Below, piece by piece: positions 29,901 to 42,784 of a DNA stretch of 49,835 bases (position 1 is the first letter of the stretch; the number at the start of each line of letters is the position of its first letter). The notes under the pieces were generated by a model, which was not told the origin of the DNA, did not search any database, and saw nothing but the letters and a program-made list of their open reading frames with translations. Where the stretch lies: assembly GCF_030272615.1 (NCBI RefSeq), contig NW_026729180.1:107501-157335 (forward strand), in the 5' to 3' direction. The translations under genes and the position numbers were made by a program. Origin of the DNA: Cryptomeria japonica (taxonomy: Eukaryota; Streptophyta; Pinopsida; Cupressales; Cupressaceae).

Positions 29901-32900
29901 GGCGGCGCTCCAATAACCCCGCTTCGGAGCGCAGCCGGGGCAAACCCAGCCAAGGTGCCCACCCCGACGAAGGTGCACGCGAGGTGCGCACCCGGGGCAA
30001 ACCGGGCTCCGACAACGTGCACGCAGCACCTTGGAGCACACTTCGAAGCACTCCCGGGTGCCCACCGGCGTTGCGCACCGTGGTGGGCAGCGAGGTGCGC
30101 ACCTTTGATGCGCTGCCTTCACTAATTTCCAGAAAAAGGCAAAAAAAAATGAGATTTTAAAATTTCCGTTTTGAAAGATAGTGAAAAAAAAGGAACGCGG
30201 GTGCCATCTTGAGCCCGCCCTGGTGCGCAGCCCAGGCAAGGCATGCGCACCAAGGTGCCCACCCGAGGTGCACACCCGGGGCAAACCGGGCTCCGACTTC
30301 GTGCAGGCCGCACCTTGGAGCACACTTCGGAGCGCTCCTTGGTGCGCACCATGGTGCCCACCAGGGCGCGCAACCCAGCCAAGGTCTGCACACTAAGGTG
30401 CCCACCCCGGCGAAGGTGCACGCGAGGTGCGCACCCGGGGCAAACCGGGCTCCGACTTCGTGCACGCCATGGTGCCCACCGCGGCGAAGGTGCACGCGAG
30501 GTGCGCACCCGGGGCAAACCGGGCTCCGACTTCGTGCACGCCGCACCTTGGAGCACACTTCGGAGCGCTCCTTGGTGCGCACCATGGTGCCCACCAGGGC
30601 GCGCAACCCAGCCAAGGTGTGCGCACCAAGGTGCACGCGAGGTGCGCACCCGGGGCAAACCGGGGTCCGACTTCGTGCACGCCGCACCTTGGAGCACACA
30701 TCGGAGCGCTCCCAGGTTCGCACCAGCGTTGCGCACCTTTGATGCGCTGCCTTCACTAATTTCCAGAAAAGGCAAAAAAAAACGATATTTTAAAATTTCC
30801 GTTCTGAAAGATAGTGAAAAAAACGGAACGCGGGTGCCATCTTGAGCCCTTCCTGGTGCGCAGCCCAGGCAAGTTGTGCGCACCAAGGTGCCCACCCTGG
30901 CGGAGGTGCGCGCCCGGGGCAAACCGGGCTCCGACTTCGTGCACTGCATGGTGCCCACCAAGGCGCGCAACCCAGCCAAGGTGCCCACCGCAGCGAAGGT
31001 GCACGCGAGGTGCACACCCGGGGCAAACCGGGCTCCGACTTCGTGCACGCCGCACCTTGGAGCACACTTCAGAGCGCTCCTTGGTGCGCACCAGGGCGCG
31101 CAACCCAGCCGAGGTGCCCACCCCGGCGAAGGTGCACGCGAGGTGCGCACCCGGGGCAAACCGGGCTCCGACTTCGTGCACGCCATGGTGCCCACCGCGG
31201 CGAAGGTGCGCACCCGGGGCAAACCGGGCTCCGACTTCGTGCACGCCGCACCTTGGAGCACACTTCGGAGCGCTCCTTGGTGCGCACCATGGTGCCCACC
31301 AGGCCGCGCAACCCAGCCAAGGTGTGCGCACCAAGGTGCACGCGAGGTGCGCACCCGGGGCAAACCGGGGTCCGACTTCGTGCACGCCGCACCTTGGAGC
31401 ACACATCGGGGCGCTCCCGGGTTCGCACCGGCGTTGCGCACCGTGGTGGGCACCTCGGAGCACACCAAGGTGGGCAGCGAGGTGCGCACCTTTGATGCGA
31501 TGCCTTCACTAATTTCCATAAAAGGCAAAAAAAAAACGAGATTTTAAAATTTCCGTTTTGAAAGATAGTGAGAAAAAGGGAATGCTGGTGCCATCTTGAG
31601 CCCGCCCTGGTGCGCAGCCCAGCCAAGGTTTGCGCACCAAGGTGCCCACCCTGGCGAAGGTGCGCGCCCGGGCAATTAACCCAACTTCCAACTTCGCGCG
31701 CGCCAGGGTGGGAGCGCACCCAACAACCGGGCCTGGGAAGAGCCAATGCGAGAAACCCCACCAAACTCTCTGACAAAAAAAGAGGGGGCGCTCCAGTAAC
31801 CCCGCTTCGGAGCGCACCCTGGGCAAACCCAGCCAAGGTGCCCACCCCGGCCAAGGTGCAGGCGAGGTGCGCACCCGGGGCAAACCGGGCTCCGACAACG
31901 TGCACGCCGCACCTTGGAGCACACTTCGTAGCGCTCCCGGGTGCGCACCTCAGAGCACACCAAGGTGGGCAGCGAGGTGCGCACCTTTGATGCGCTGCCT
32001 TCACTAATTTCCAGAAAAGGCAAAAAAAAAAGGAGATTTTAAAATTTCCGTTTTGAAAGATAGTGAAAAAAACGGAACGCGCGTGCCATCTTGAGCCCGC
32101 CCTGGTGCGCAGCCCAGGTAAGGTGCCACCCTGGCAAAGGTGCGCACCCGGGCAATTAACCCTACTTCCGACTTCGTGCGCGCCAGGGTGGCAACCGGGC
32201 CTCGGAAGAGCCAATGCGAGAAACCCCACCAAACGCTCCGACAAAAAAAGAGGCGGCGCTCCAATAACCCCGCTTCGGAGCGCAGCCGGGGCAAACCAAG
32301 CCAAGGTGCCCACCCCGACGAAGGTGCACGCGAGGTGCGCACCCGGGGCAAACCGGGCTCCGACAACGTGCACGCAGCACCTTGGAGCACACTTCGAAGC
32401 ACTCCCGGGTGCCCACCGGCGTTGCGCACCGTGGTGGGCAGCGAGGTGCGCACCTTTGATGCGCTGCCTTCACTAATTTCCAGAAAAAGGCAAAAAAAAA
32501 TGAGATTTTAAAATTTCCGTTTTGAAAGATAGTGAAAAAAAAGGAACGCGGGTGCCATCTTGAGCCCGCCCTGGTGCGCAGCCCAGGCAAGGCATGCGCA
32601 CCAAGGTGCCCACCCGAGGTGCACACCCGGGGCAAACCGGGCTCCGACTTCGTGCAGGCCGCACCTTGGAGCACACTTCGGAGCGCTCCTTGGTGCGCAC
32701 CATGGTGCCCACCAGGGCGCACCCGAGGCAAACCGGGCTCCGACTTCGTGCACGCCGCACCTTGGAGCACACATCGGAGCGCTCCCAGGTTCGCACCAGC
32801 GTTGCGCACCTTTGATGCGCTGCCTTCACTAATTTCCAGAAAAGGCAAAAAAAAACGATATTTTAAAATTTCCGTTCTGAAAGATAGTGAAAAAAACGGA

Positions 32901-34736
32901 ACGCGGGTGCCATCTTGAGCCCTTCCTGATGCGCAGCCCAGGCAAGTTGTGCGCACCAAGGTGCCCACCCTGGCGGAGGTGCGCGCCCGGGGCAAACCGG
33001 GCTCCGACTTCGTGCACTGCATGGTGCCCACCAAGGCGCGCAACCCAGCCAAGGTGCCCACCGCAGCGAAGGTGCACGCGAGGTGCGCACCCGAGGTGCA
33101 CACCCGGGGCAAACCGGGCTCCGACTTCGTGCACGCCGCACCTTGGAGCACACTTCAGAGCGCTCCTTGGTACGCACCAGGGCGCGCAACCCAGCCAAGG
33201 TGCTCACCCCGGCGAAGGTGCACGCGAGGTGCGCACCCGGGGCAAACCGGGCTCGGACTTCGTGCACGCCGCACCTTGGAGCACACATCGGAGCGCTCCC
33301 GGGTTCGCACCAGCATTGCGCACCTTTGATGCGCTGCCTTCACTAATTTCCAGAAAAGGCAAAAAAAAGAAAAAAATGAGATTTTAAAATTTCCGTTTTG
33401 AAAGATAGTGAAAAAAACGGAACGCGGGTGCCATCTTGAGCCCGCCCTGGTGTGCAGCCCAGGCAAGTTGTGCGCACCAAGGCACCCACCCTGGCCAAGG
33501 TGGGTCACGGGGTGGGTCCTAGGGTGGGTAACGGGGTGGGTACTAAGGTGCGTGCCAAGGTGGGTCATAGGGTGGGTGCCAAGGTGGGCACCAGGGTGGG
33601 TGTGCACCAACCCTAGCCAGGGTAGGTCACGGGGTGGTTGTCGGGGTGGGCGTCAAGGAGCCAAGGTGGGTGGCAAGTAGCCAAGTTGCGTGCCAAGGTG
33701 GGTGTCGGGGTGGGTGCCAAGGATCCAAGGTGGGTGCCAAGGAACCAAGGTGGGTGTCTGGGTGGGTGCCGAGGTGGGAGCCAGGGTGGGTCCCAAGGTG
33801 AGTGCAAAGGTGGGTGCCAGGGTCAAGGTGAGTGCCAATGTGGGTTCCAAGGTGCCAGGGTCAGGGTGAGTGCCAATGTGGGTTCAAAGGTGCTAAGTTG
33901 GGTGCGAGGTTGGGTGCGAGGGTGGGTGGGTGCCAAGGTGTGCTAGGTGGAAGCCCGGGTGGGTCGGCATCCCATGGGTGTCGAGTTGGGTGCCTGATGG
34001 GTGCTTCTTGTCAAGTTTTAGTCGTCGGGACTCATTTCGAGCCTTAGAGGTCGTTTCTTGTCCGGTTGCCCTGTCTTCGACCTGGGAACCCAATTTTGGT
34101 CCTCGGGTCCCATTTTTTTTTGTCTCGCATCCCACTTTTGGCCTGTGGCCTTTTCGGGGTCGATTCTCGTTTTGGGCATCAGAGCATGTTTCTTCTCCTA
34201 AAACCCAATATTTGTTTATTAAGTCTCGGAACACATTTTTGTTCTCGTGGACCCATCATGGGTCTTGGAACGCATTTGTGGTCCTTGGGTCCCATTTTGC
34301 ATCCCGAAACTTGTGTTTTGGTGCTTGATCCCTATTTTGGGTGCCCACCTTGCACCAAGTGCGCACCCGGGGCAAACCGAGCGCCTTGGTGCACCGGGGC
34401 AAGATCGAGCGTGCACCCGAGGCGCCCCGAACATGCACCAAGGTGCACTCGGCCCACATGTGAGCGCAGGTCGTTGCGCCCGAGGTGGTGTGTGGGCACC
34501 GCGTTGCAGACGGGACACTGCACGCACACGACGCCCCCTCCAGGTGCACGCACGTAGGCCGGGCCGGGTGCACACCCGACGCCCTAGCAAGGTGCGCGCA
34601 CCCGGGCAGGGCTCACACTTGGCGAACGGGGCGCACTTCGCGAGGGAGGGTGTGCACCTCGACGGGGGTGGGTGGCCGGGGTGGATTCGCACGTGGGTCG
34701 CGGTTTGCTAAGTACACACTGCGACAAGCTCATAAC

Positions 34737-34855
34737 GGGTGCGATCATACCAGCGTTAGTGCACCGGATCCCATCAGAACTCCGCAGTTAAGCGCGCTTG
34801 GGCCGGAGTAGTACTGGGATGGGTGACCTCCCGGGAAGTCCCGGTGTTGCACCCT
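34737..34855 (+). rRNA. 5S rRNA: 5S ribosomal RNA gene, copy 4
   Basis: Identical to the other copies, 7924 bp after copy 3. A box, intermediate element, C box and closing helix are all intact. Confidence 0.98.
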
Positions 34856-34860
34856 TTTTT
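34855..34860 (+). terminator. Pol III T-run terminator of 5S copy 4
   Basis: TTTTTT directly after GCACCC. Confidence 0.9.
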
Positions 34861-37800
34861 AGTTTTTCGCCGGGCGTCGCAATGCTATTTGAATAAACCT
34901 TTTGCCCGTTTGCGTTCTCGTCGGGGCCGGGCCGGGCCGGGGTGCGCTGCCCGCACTACCGCGCGCGCGGGGGGCGACACCGAGCGCGCACCCGAGGCGC
35001 CCCGAGCACACAGGCCACGGTGCAACCCGGGCGTTGTGCGCGCACCCCGGTGCGCCCGAGGTGCTGCGCGCGCACCCAGGTGAAATCGGTGTGCACCTCG
35101 GCCAGTGCGCGCTCGGTCGAGTCGCGCACGTTGGCCAAGGTGCACGGTGATGTTTCTTACTCTAAGGTTCCGCACCAGACGCCCGGGACAGGTGAGCGAA
35201 GCTGGGCGGGGCCGGGTGCGCGGCCGGGGCAGGTGCACGCAGCTGGAGAGAGCTTTGGAGCACACTTCGGAGCGCACCAATGATGCGCTCCATTCAAAAG
35301 TTTCCTGAAAAGGCAAAAAAAGTTGAGATTATAGAATTTCCCACTTGAGAGATTGTAAAAAAAAAAAATTTAAAATGAAGGAAACGCGGGTGCCAAGGTG
35401 TGCGCAGCCCAGCCAAGGTGTGCGCACCAAGGCGCCCACCCTGGCGAAGGTGCACGCAAGGTGCGCACCCGAGGCAAACCGGACAATTAACCCAACTTTC
35501 GACTTCGCGCGCACCTTGGAGCGCACTTCGGAGCGCTCCTTGGTGCGCACCAATCTTGGGCACCTCGGAGTGCACCATGGCGCCCACCAAGGTGCGCACC
35601 CGGGGCAAACCGAGCTCCGACTTCGTGCGCACCTTGGAGCGCACGAAAGGTGCGCACCATGGCGCCCACCAAGGTGCGCAGCCCAGCCAAGGCGTGCGCA
35701 TCAAGGTGCGCACCCTGGCGAAGGTGCGCACCCGGGGCAAACCGAGCTCCGACTTCGTGCGCACCTTGGAGCGCACAAAAGGTGCGCAACCCAGCCAAGG
35801 TGTGCGCACCCCGGTCAAACCGAGCTCCGAATCGTGCGCACCAGAGGTGCACGCCATCGTGCGCACCTTGGAGCACACTTCGGAGCCCTCCTTGGTGCGC
35901 GCCGATGTTGCGCACCTCGGAGCGCACCCGGGGAAAACAATGCAATTAACCCGACTTTCGACTTCGTGGGCACCTCGGAGCGCTCTCGGGTTCGCACCTC
36001 GGAGCACACCGAGGTGCGCACCTTTGATGCGCTGCCTTCACCAATTTCCAGAAAAGGCAAGAAAACATTGAGAAGGTGTGCGCACCGAGGTGCCCACCCT
36101 GGCGAAGGTGCACGCGAGGTGCGCACCCGGGGCAAACCGGGCTCCGACTTCGTGCACGCCGCACCTTGGAGCACACTTCGGAGCGCTCCTTGGTGCGCAC
36201 CAGGGCGCGCAACCCAGCCGAGGTGCCCACCCCGGCGAAGGTGCACGCGAGGTGCGCACCCGGGGCAAACCGGGCTCCGACTTCGTGCACGCCATGGTGC
36301 CCACCGCGGCGAAGGTGCACGCGAGGTGCGCACCCGGGGCAAACCGGGCTCCGACTTCGTGCACGCCGCACCTTGGAGCACACTTCGGAGCGCTCCTTGG
36401 TGCGCACCATGGTGCCCACCAGGGCGCGCAACCCCGCCGAAGGTGCACGCGAGGTGCGCACCCGGGGCAAACCGGGCTCCGACTTCGTGCACGCCGCACC
36501 TTGGAGCACACTTCGGAGCGCTCCTTGGTGCGCACCATGGTGCCCACCAGGGCGCGCAACCCCGCCGAAGGTGCACGCGAGGTGCGCACCCGGGGCAAAC
36601 CGGGCTCCGACTTCGTGCACGCCATGGTGCGCACCGCGGCGAAGGTGCGCACCCGGGGCAAACCGGGCTCCGACTTCGTGCACGCCGCACCTTGGAGCAC
36701 ACTTCGGAGCGCTCCTTGGTGCGCACCAGGGCGCGCAACCCAGCCGAGGTGCCCACCCCGGCGAAGGTGCACGCGAGGTGCGTACCCGGGGCAAACCGGG
36801 CTCCGACTTCGTGCACGCCGCACCTTGGAGCACACTTCGGAGCGCTCCTTGGTGCGCACCATGGTGCCCACCAGGCCGCGCAACCCAGCCAAGGTGTGCG
36901 CACCAAGGTGCACGCGAGGTGCGCACCCGGGGCAAACCGGGGTCCGACTTCGTGCACGCCGCACCTTGGAGCACACATCGGGGCGCTCCCGGGTTCGCAC
37001 CGGCGTTGCGCACCGTGGTGGGCACCTCGGAGCACACCAAGGTGGGCAGCGAGGTGCGCACCTTTGATGCGATGCCTTCACTAATTTCCATAAAAGGCAA
37101 AAAAAAAACGAGATTTTAAAATTTCCGTTTTGAAAGATAGTGAGAAAAAGGGAATGCTGGTGCCATCTTGAGCCCGCCCTGGTGCGCAGCCCAGCCAAGG
37201 TGTGCGCACCAAGGTGCCCACCCTGGCGAAGGTGCGCGCCCGGGCAATTAACCCAACTTCCAACTTCGCGCGCGCCAGGGTGGGAGCGCACCCAACAACC
37301 GGGCCTGGGAAGAGCCAATGCGAGAAACCCCACCAAACGCTCTGACAAAAAAAGAGGGGGCGCTCCAGTAACCCCGCTTCGGAGCGCACCCTGGGCAAAC
37401 CCAGCCAAGGTGCCCACCCCGGCCAAGGTGCAGGCGAGGTGCGCACCCGGGGCAAACCGGGCTCCGACAACGTGCACGCCGCACCTTGGAGCACACTTCG
37501 TAGCGCTCCCGGGTGCGCACCTCAGAGCACACCAAGGTGGGCAGCGAGGTGCGCACCTTTGATGCGCTGCCTTCACTAATTTCCAGAAAAGGCAAAAAAA
37601 AAAGGAGATTTTAAAATTTCCGTTTTGAAAGATAGTGAAAAAAACGGAACGCGCGTGCCATCTTGAGCCCGCCCTGGTGCGCAGCCCAGGTAAGGTGCCC
37701 ACCCTGGCAAAGGTGCGCACCCGGGCAATTAACCCTACTTCCGACTTCGTGCGCGCCAGGGTGGCAACCGGGCCTCGGAAGAGCCAATGCGAGAAACCCC

Positions 37801-40800
37801 ACCAAACGCTCCGACAAAAAAAGAGGCGGCGCTCCAATAACCCCGCTTCGGAGCGCAGCCGGGGCAAACCCAGCCAAGGTGCCCACCCCGACGAAGGTGC
37901 ACGCGAGGTGCGCACCCGGGGCAAACCGGGCTCCGACAACGTGCACGCAGCACCTTGGAGCACACTTCGAAGCACTCCCGGGTGCCCACCGGCGTTGCGC
38001 ACCGTGGTGGGCAGCGAGGTGCGCACCTTTGATGCGCTGCCTTCACTAATTTCCAGAAAAAGGCAAAAAAAAATGAGATTTTAAAATTTCCGTTTTGAAA
38101 GATAGTGAAAAAAAAGGAACGCGGGTGCCATCTTGAGCCCGCCCTGGTGCGCAGCCCAGGCAAGGCATGCGCACCAAGGTGCCCACCCGAGGTGCACACC
38201 CGGGGCAAACCGGGCTCCGACTTCGTGCAGGCCGCACCTTGGAGCACACTTCGGAGCGCTCCTTGGTGCGCACCATGGTGCCCACCAGGGCGCGCAACCC
38301 AGCCAAGGTCTGCACACTAAGGTGCCCACCCCGGCGAAGGTGCACGCGAGGTGCGCACCCGGGGCAAACCGGGCTCCGACTTCGTGCACGCCATGGTGCC
38401 CACCGCGGCGAAGGTGCACGCGAGGTGCGCACCCGGGGCAAACCGGGCTCCGACTTCGTGCACGCCGCACCTTGGAGCACACTTCGGAGCGCTCCTTGGT
38501 GCGCACCATGGTGCCCACCAGGGCGCGCAACCCAGCCAAGGTGTGCGCACCAAGGTGCACGCGAGGTGCGCACCCGGGGCAAACCGGGGTCCGACTTCGT
38601 GCACGCCGCACCTTGGAGCACACATCGGAGCGCTCCCAGGTTCGCACCAGCGTTGCGCACCTTTGATGCGCTGCCTTCACTAATTTCCAGAAAAGGCAAA
38701 AAAAAACGATATTTTAAAATTTCCGTTCTGAAAGATAGTGAAAAAAACGGAACGCGGGTGCCATCTTGAGCCCTTCCTGGTGCGCAGCCCAGGCAAGTTG
38801 TGCGCACCAAGGTGCCCACCCTGGCGGAGGTGCGCGCCCGGGGCAAACCGGGCTCCGACTTCGTGCACTGCATGGTGCCCACCAAGGCGCGCAACCCAGC
38901 CAAGGTGCCCACCGCAGCGAAGGTGCACGCGAGGTGCACACCCGGGGCAAACCGGGCTCCGACTTCGTGCACGCCGCACCTTGGAGCACACTTCAGAGCG
39001 CTCCTTGGTGCGCACCAGGGCGCGCAACCCAGCCGAGGTGCCCACCCCGGCGAAGGTGCACGCGAGGTGCGCACCCGGGGCAAACCGGGCTCCGACTTCG
39101 TGCACGCCATGGTGCCCACCGCGGCGAAGGTGCGCACCCGGGGCAAACCGGGCTCCGACTTCGTGCACGCCGCACCTTGGAGCACACTTCGGAGCGCTCC
39201 TTGGTGCGCACCATGGTGCCCACCAGGCCGCGCAACCCAGCCAAGGTGTGCGCACCAAGGTGCACGCGAGGTGCGCACCCGGGGCAAACCGGGGTCCGAC
39301 TTCGTGCACGCCGCACCTTGGAGCACACATCGGGGCGCTCCCGGGTTCGCACCGGCGTTGCGCACCGTGGTGGGCACCTCGGAGCACACCAAGGTGGGCA
39401 GCGAGGTGCGCACCTTTGATGCGATGCCTTCACTAATTTCCATAAAAGGCAAAAAAAAAACGAGATTTTAAAATTTCCGTTTTGAAAGATAGTGAGAAAA
39501 AGGGAATGCTGGTGCCATCTTGAGCCCGCCCTGGTGCGCAGCCCAGCCAAGGTTTGCGCACCAAGGTGCCCACCCTGGCGAAGGTGCGCGCCCGGGCAAT
39601 TAACCCAACTTCCAACTTCGCGCGCGCCAGGGTGGGAGCGCACCCAACAACCGGGCCTGGGAAGAGCCAATGCGAGAAACCCCACCAAACTCTCTGACAA
39701 AAAAAGAGGGGGCGCTCCAGTAACCCCGCTTCGGAGCGCACCCTGGGCAAACCCAGCCAAGGTGCCCACCCCGGCCAAGGTGCAGGCGAGGTGCGCACCC
39801 GGGGCAAACCGGGCTCCGACAACGTGCACGCCGCACCTTGGAGCACACTTCGTAGCGCTCCCGGGTGCGCACCTCAGAGCACACCAAGGTGGGCAGCGAG
39901 GTGCGCACCTTTGATGCGCTGCCTTCACTAATTTCCAGAAAAGGCAAAAAAAAAAGGAGATTTTAAAATTTCCGTTTTGAAAGATAGTGAAAAAAACGGA
40001 ACGCGCGTGCCATCTTGAGCCCGCCCTGGTGCGCAGCCCAGGTAAGGTGCCACCCTGGCAAAGGTGCGCACCCGGGCAATTAACCCTACTTCCGACTTCG
40101 TGCGCGCCAGGGTGGCAACCGGGCCTCGGAAGAGCCAATGCGAGAAACCCCACCAAACGCTCCGACAAAAAAAGAGGCGGCGCTCCAATAACCCCGCTTC
40201 GGAGCGCAGCCGGGGCAAACCAAGCCAAGGTGCCCACCCCGACGAAGGTGCACGCGAGGTGCGCACCCGGGGCAAACCGGGCTCCGACAACGTGCACGCA
40301 GCACCTTGGAGCACACTTCGAAGCACTCCCGGGTGCCCACCGGCGTTGCGCACCGTGGTGGGCAGCGAGGTGCGCACCTTTGATGCGCTGCCTTCACTAA
40401 TTTCCAGAAAAAGGCAAAAAAAAATGAGATTTTAAAATTTCCGTTTTGAAAGATAGTGAAAAAAAAGGAACGCGGGTGCCATCTTGAGCCCGCCCTGGTG
40501 CGCAGCCCAGGCAAGGCATGCGCACCAAGGTGCCCACCCGAGGTGCACACCCGGGGCAAACCGGGCTCCGACTTCGTGCAGGCCGCACCTTGGAGCACAC
40601 TTCGGAGCGCTCCTTGGTGCGCACCATGGTGCCCACCAGGGCGCACCCGAGGCAAACCGGGCTCCGACTTCGTGCACGCCGCACCTTGGAGCACACATCG
40701 GAGCGCTCCCAGGTTCGCACCAGCGTTGCGCACCTTTGATGCGCTGCCTTCACTAATTTCCAGAAAAGGCAAAAAAAAACGATATTTTAAAATTTCCGTT

Positions 40801-42660
40801 CTGAAAGATAGTGAAAAAAACGGAACGCGGGTGCCATCTTGAGCCCTTCCTGATGCGCAGCCCAGGCAAGTTGTGCGCACCAAGGTGCCCACCCTGGCGG
40901 AGGTGCGCGCCCGGGGCAAACCGGGCTCCGACTTCGTGCACTGCATGGTGCCCACCAAGGCGCGCAACCCAGCCAAGGTGCCCACCGCAGCGAAGGTGCA
41001 CGCGAGGTGCGCACCCGAGGTGCACACCCGGGGCAAACCGGGCTCCGACTTCGTGCACGCCGCACCTTGGAGCACACTTCAGAGCGCTCCTTGGTACGCA
41101 CCAGGGCGCGCAACCCAGCCAAGGTGCTCACCCCGGCGAAGGTGCACGCGAGGTGCGCACCCGGGGCAAACCGGGCTCGGACTTCGTGCACGCCGCACCT
41201 TGGAGCACACATCGGAGCGCTCCCGGGTTCGCACCAGCATTGCGCACCTTTGATGCGCTGCCTTCACTAATTTCCAGAAAAGGCAAAAAAAAGAAAAAAA
41301 TGAGATTTTAAAATTTCCGTTTTGAAAGATAGTGAAAAAAACGGAACGCGGGTGCCATCTTGAGCCCGCCCTGGTGTGCAGCCCAGGCAAGTTGTGCGCA
41401 CCAAGGCACCCACCCTGGCCAAGGTGGGTCACGGGGTGGGTCCTAGGGTGGGTAACGGGGTGGGTACTAAGGTGCGTGCCAAGGTGGGTCATAGGGTGGG
41501 TGCCAAGGTGGGCACCAGGGTGGGTGTGCACCAACCCTAGCCAGGGTAGGTCACGGGGTGGTTGTCGGGGTGGGCGTCAAGGAGCCAAGGTGGGTGGCAA
41601 GTAGCCAAGTTGCGTGCCAAGGTGGGTGTCGGGGTGGGTGCCAAGGATCCAAGGTGGGTGCCAAGGAACCAAGGTGGGTGTCTGGGTGGGTGCCGAGGTG
41701 GGAGCCAGGGTGGGTCCCAAGGTGAGTGCAAAGGTGGGTGCCAGGGTCAAGGTGAGTGCCAATGTGGGTTCCAAGGTGCCAGGGTCAGGGTGAGTGCCAA
41801 TGTGGGTTCAAAGGTGCTAAGTTGGGTGCGAGGTTGGGTGCGAGGGTGGGTGGGTGCCAAGGTGTGCTAGGTGGAAGCCCGGGTGGGTCGGCATCCCATG
41901 GGTGTCGAGTTGGGTGCCTGATGGGTGCTTCTTGTCAAGTTTTAGTCGTCGGGACTCATTTCGAGCCTTAGAGGTCGTTTCTTGTCCGGTTGCCCTGTCT
42001 TCGACCTGGGAACCCAATTTTGGTCCTCGGGTCCCATTTTTTTTTGTCTCGCATCCCACTTTTGGCCTGTGGCCTTTTCGGGGTCGATTCTCGTTTTGGG
42101 CATCAGAGCATGTTTCTTCTCCTAAAACCCAATATTTGTTTATTAAGTCTCGGAACACATTTTTGTTCTCGTGGACCCATCATGGGTCTTGGAACGCATT
42201 TGTGGTCCTTGGGTCCCATTTTGCATCCCGAAACTTGTGTTTTGGTGCTTGATCCCTATTTTGGGTGCCCACCTTGCACCAAGTGCGCACCCGGGGCAAA
42301 CCGAGCGCCTTGGTGCACCGGGGCAAGATCGAGCGTGCACCCGAGGCGCCCCGAACATGCACCAAGGTGCACTCGGCCCACATGTGAGCGCAGGTCGTTG
42401 CGCCCGAGGTGGTGTGTGGGCACCGCGTTGCAGACGGGACACTGCACGCACACGACGCCCCCTCCAGGTGCACGCACGTAGGCCGGGCCGGGTGCACACC
42501 CGACGCCCTAGCAAGGTGCGCGCACCCGGGCAGGGCTCACACTTGGCGAACGGGGCGCACTTCGCGAGGGAGGGTGTGCACCTCGACGGGGGTGGGTGGC
42601 CGGGGTGGATTCGCACGTGGGTCGCGGTTTGCTAAGTACACACTGCGACAAGCTCATAAC

Positions 42661-42779
42661 GGGTGCGATCATACCAGCGTTAGTGCACCGGATCCCATCA
42701 GAACTCCGCAGTTAAGCGCGCTTGGGCCGGAGTAGTACTGGGATGGGTGACCTCCCGGGAAGTCCCGGTGTTGCACCCT
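42661..42779 (+). rRNA. 5S rRNA: 5S ribosomal RNA gene, copy 5
   Basis: Identical to the other copies, 7924 bp after copy 4, with all internal promoter elements intact. It is the last complete 5S gene in the window; a sixth would start near 50586, outside it. Confidence 0.98.
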
Positions 42780-42784
42780 TTTTT
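42779..42784 (+). terminator. Pol III T-run terminator of 5S copy 5
   Basis: TTTTTT directly after GCACCC. Confidence 0.9.

Larger units (their letters stand above)
25559..33481 (+). repeat. 5S macrosatellite unit 3 (7923 bp)
   Basis: One G is missing near 25586-25589 in the G-rich start (CACGGGTGGG), and one G is gained near 27050 in the downstream 5S spacer. T replaces C at 27694. The extra G is shared with units 4 and 5. Confidence 0.97.
33482..41405 (+). repeat. 5S macrosatellite unit 4 (7924 bp)
   Basis: It differs in length from unit 1 only by the extra G in the run ending at about 34974, which units 3 and 5 share. It has no unit-specific indel that I could find and is the closest to a consensus unit. 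Confidence 0.97.
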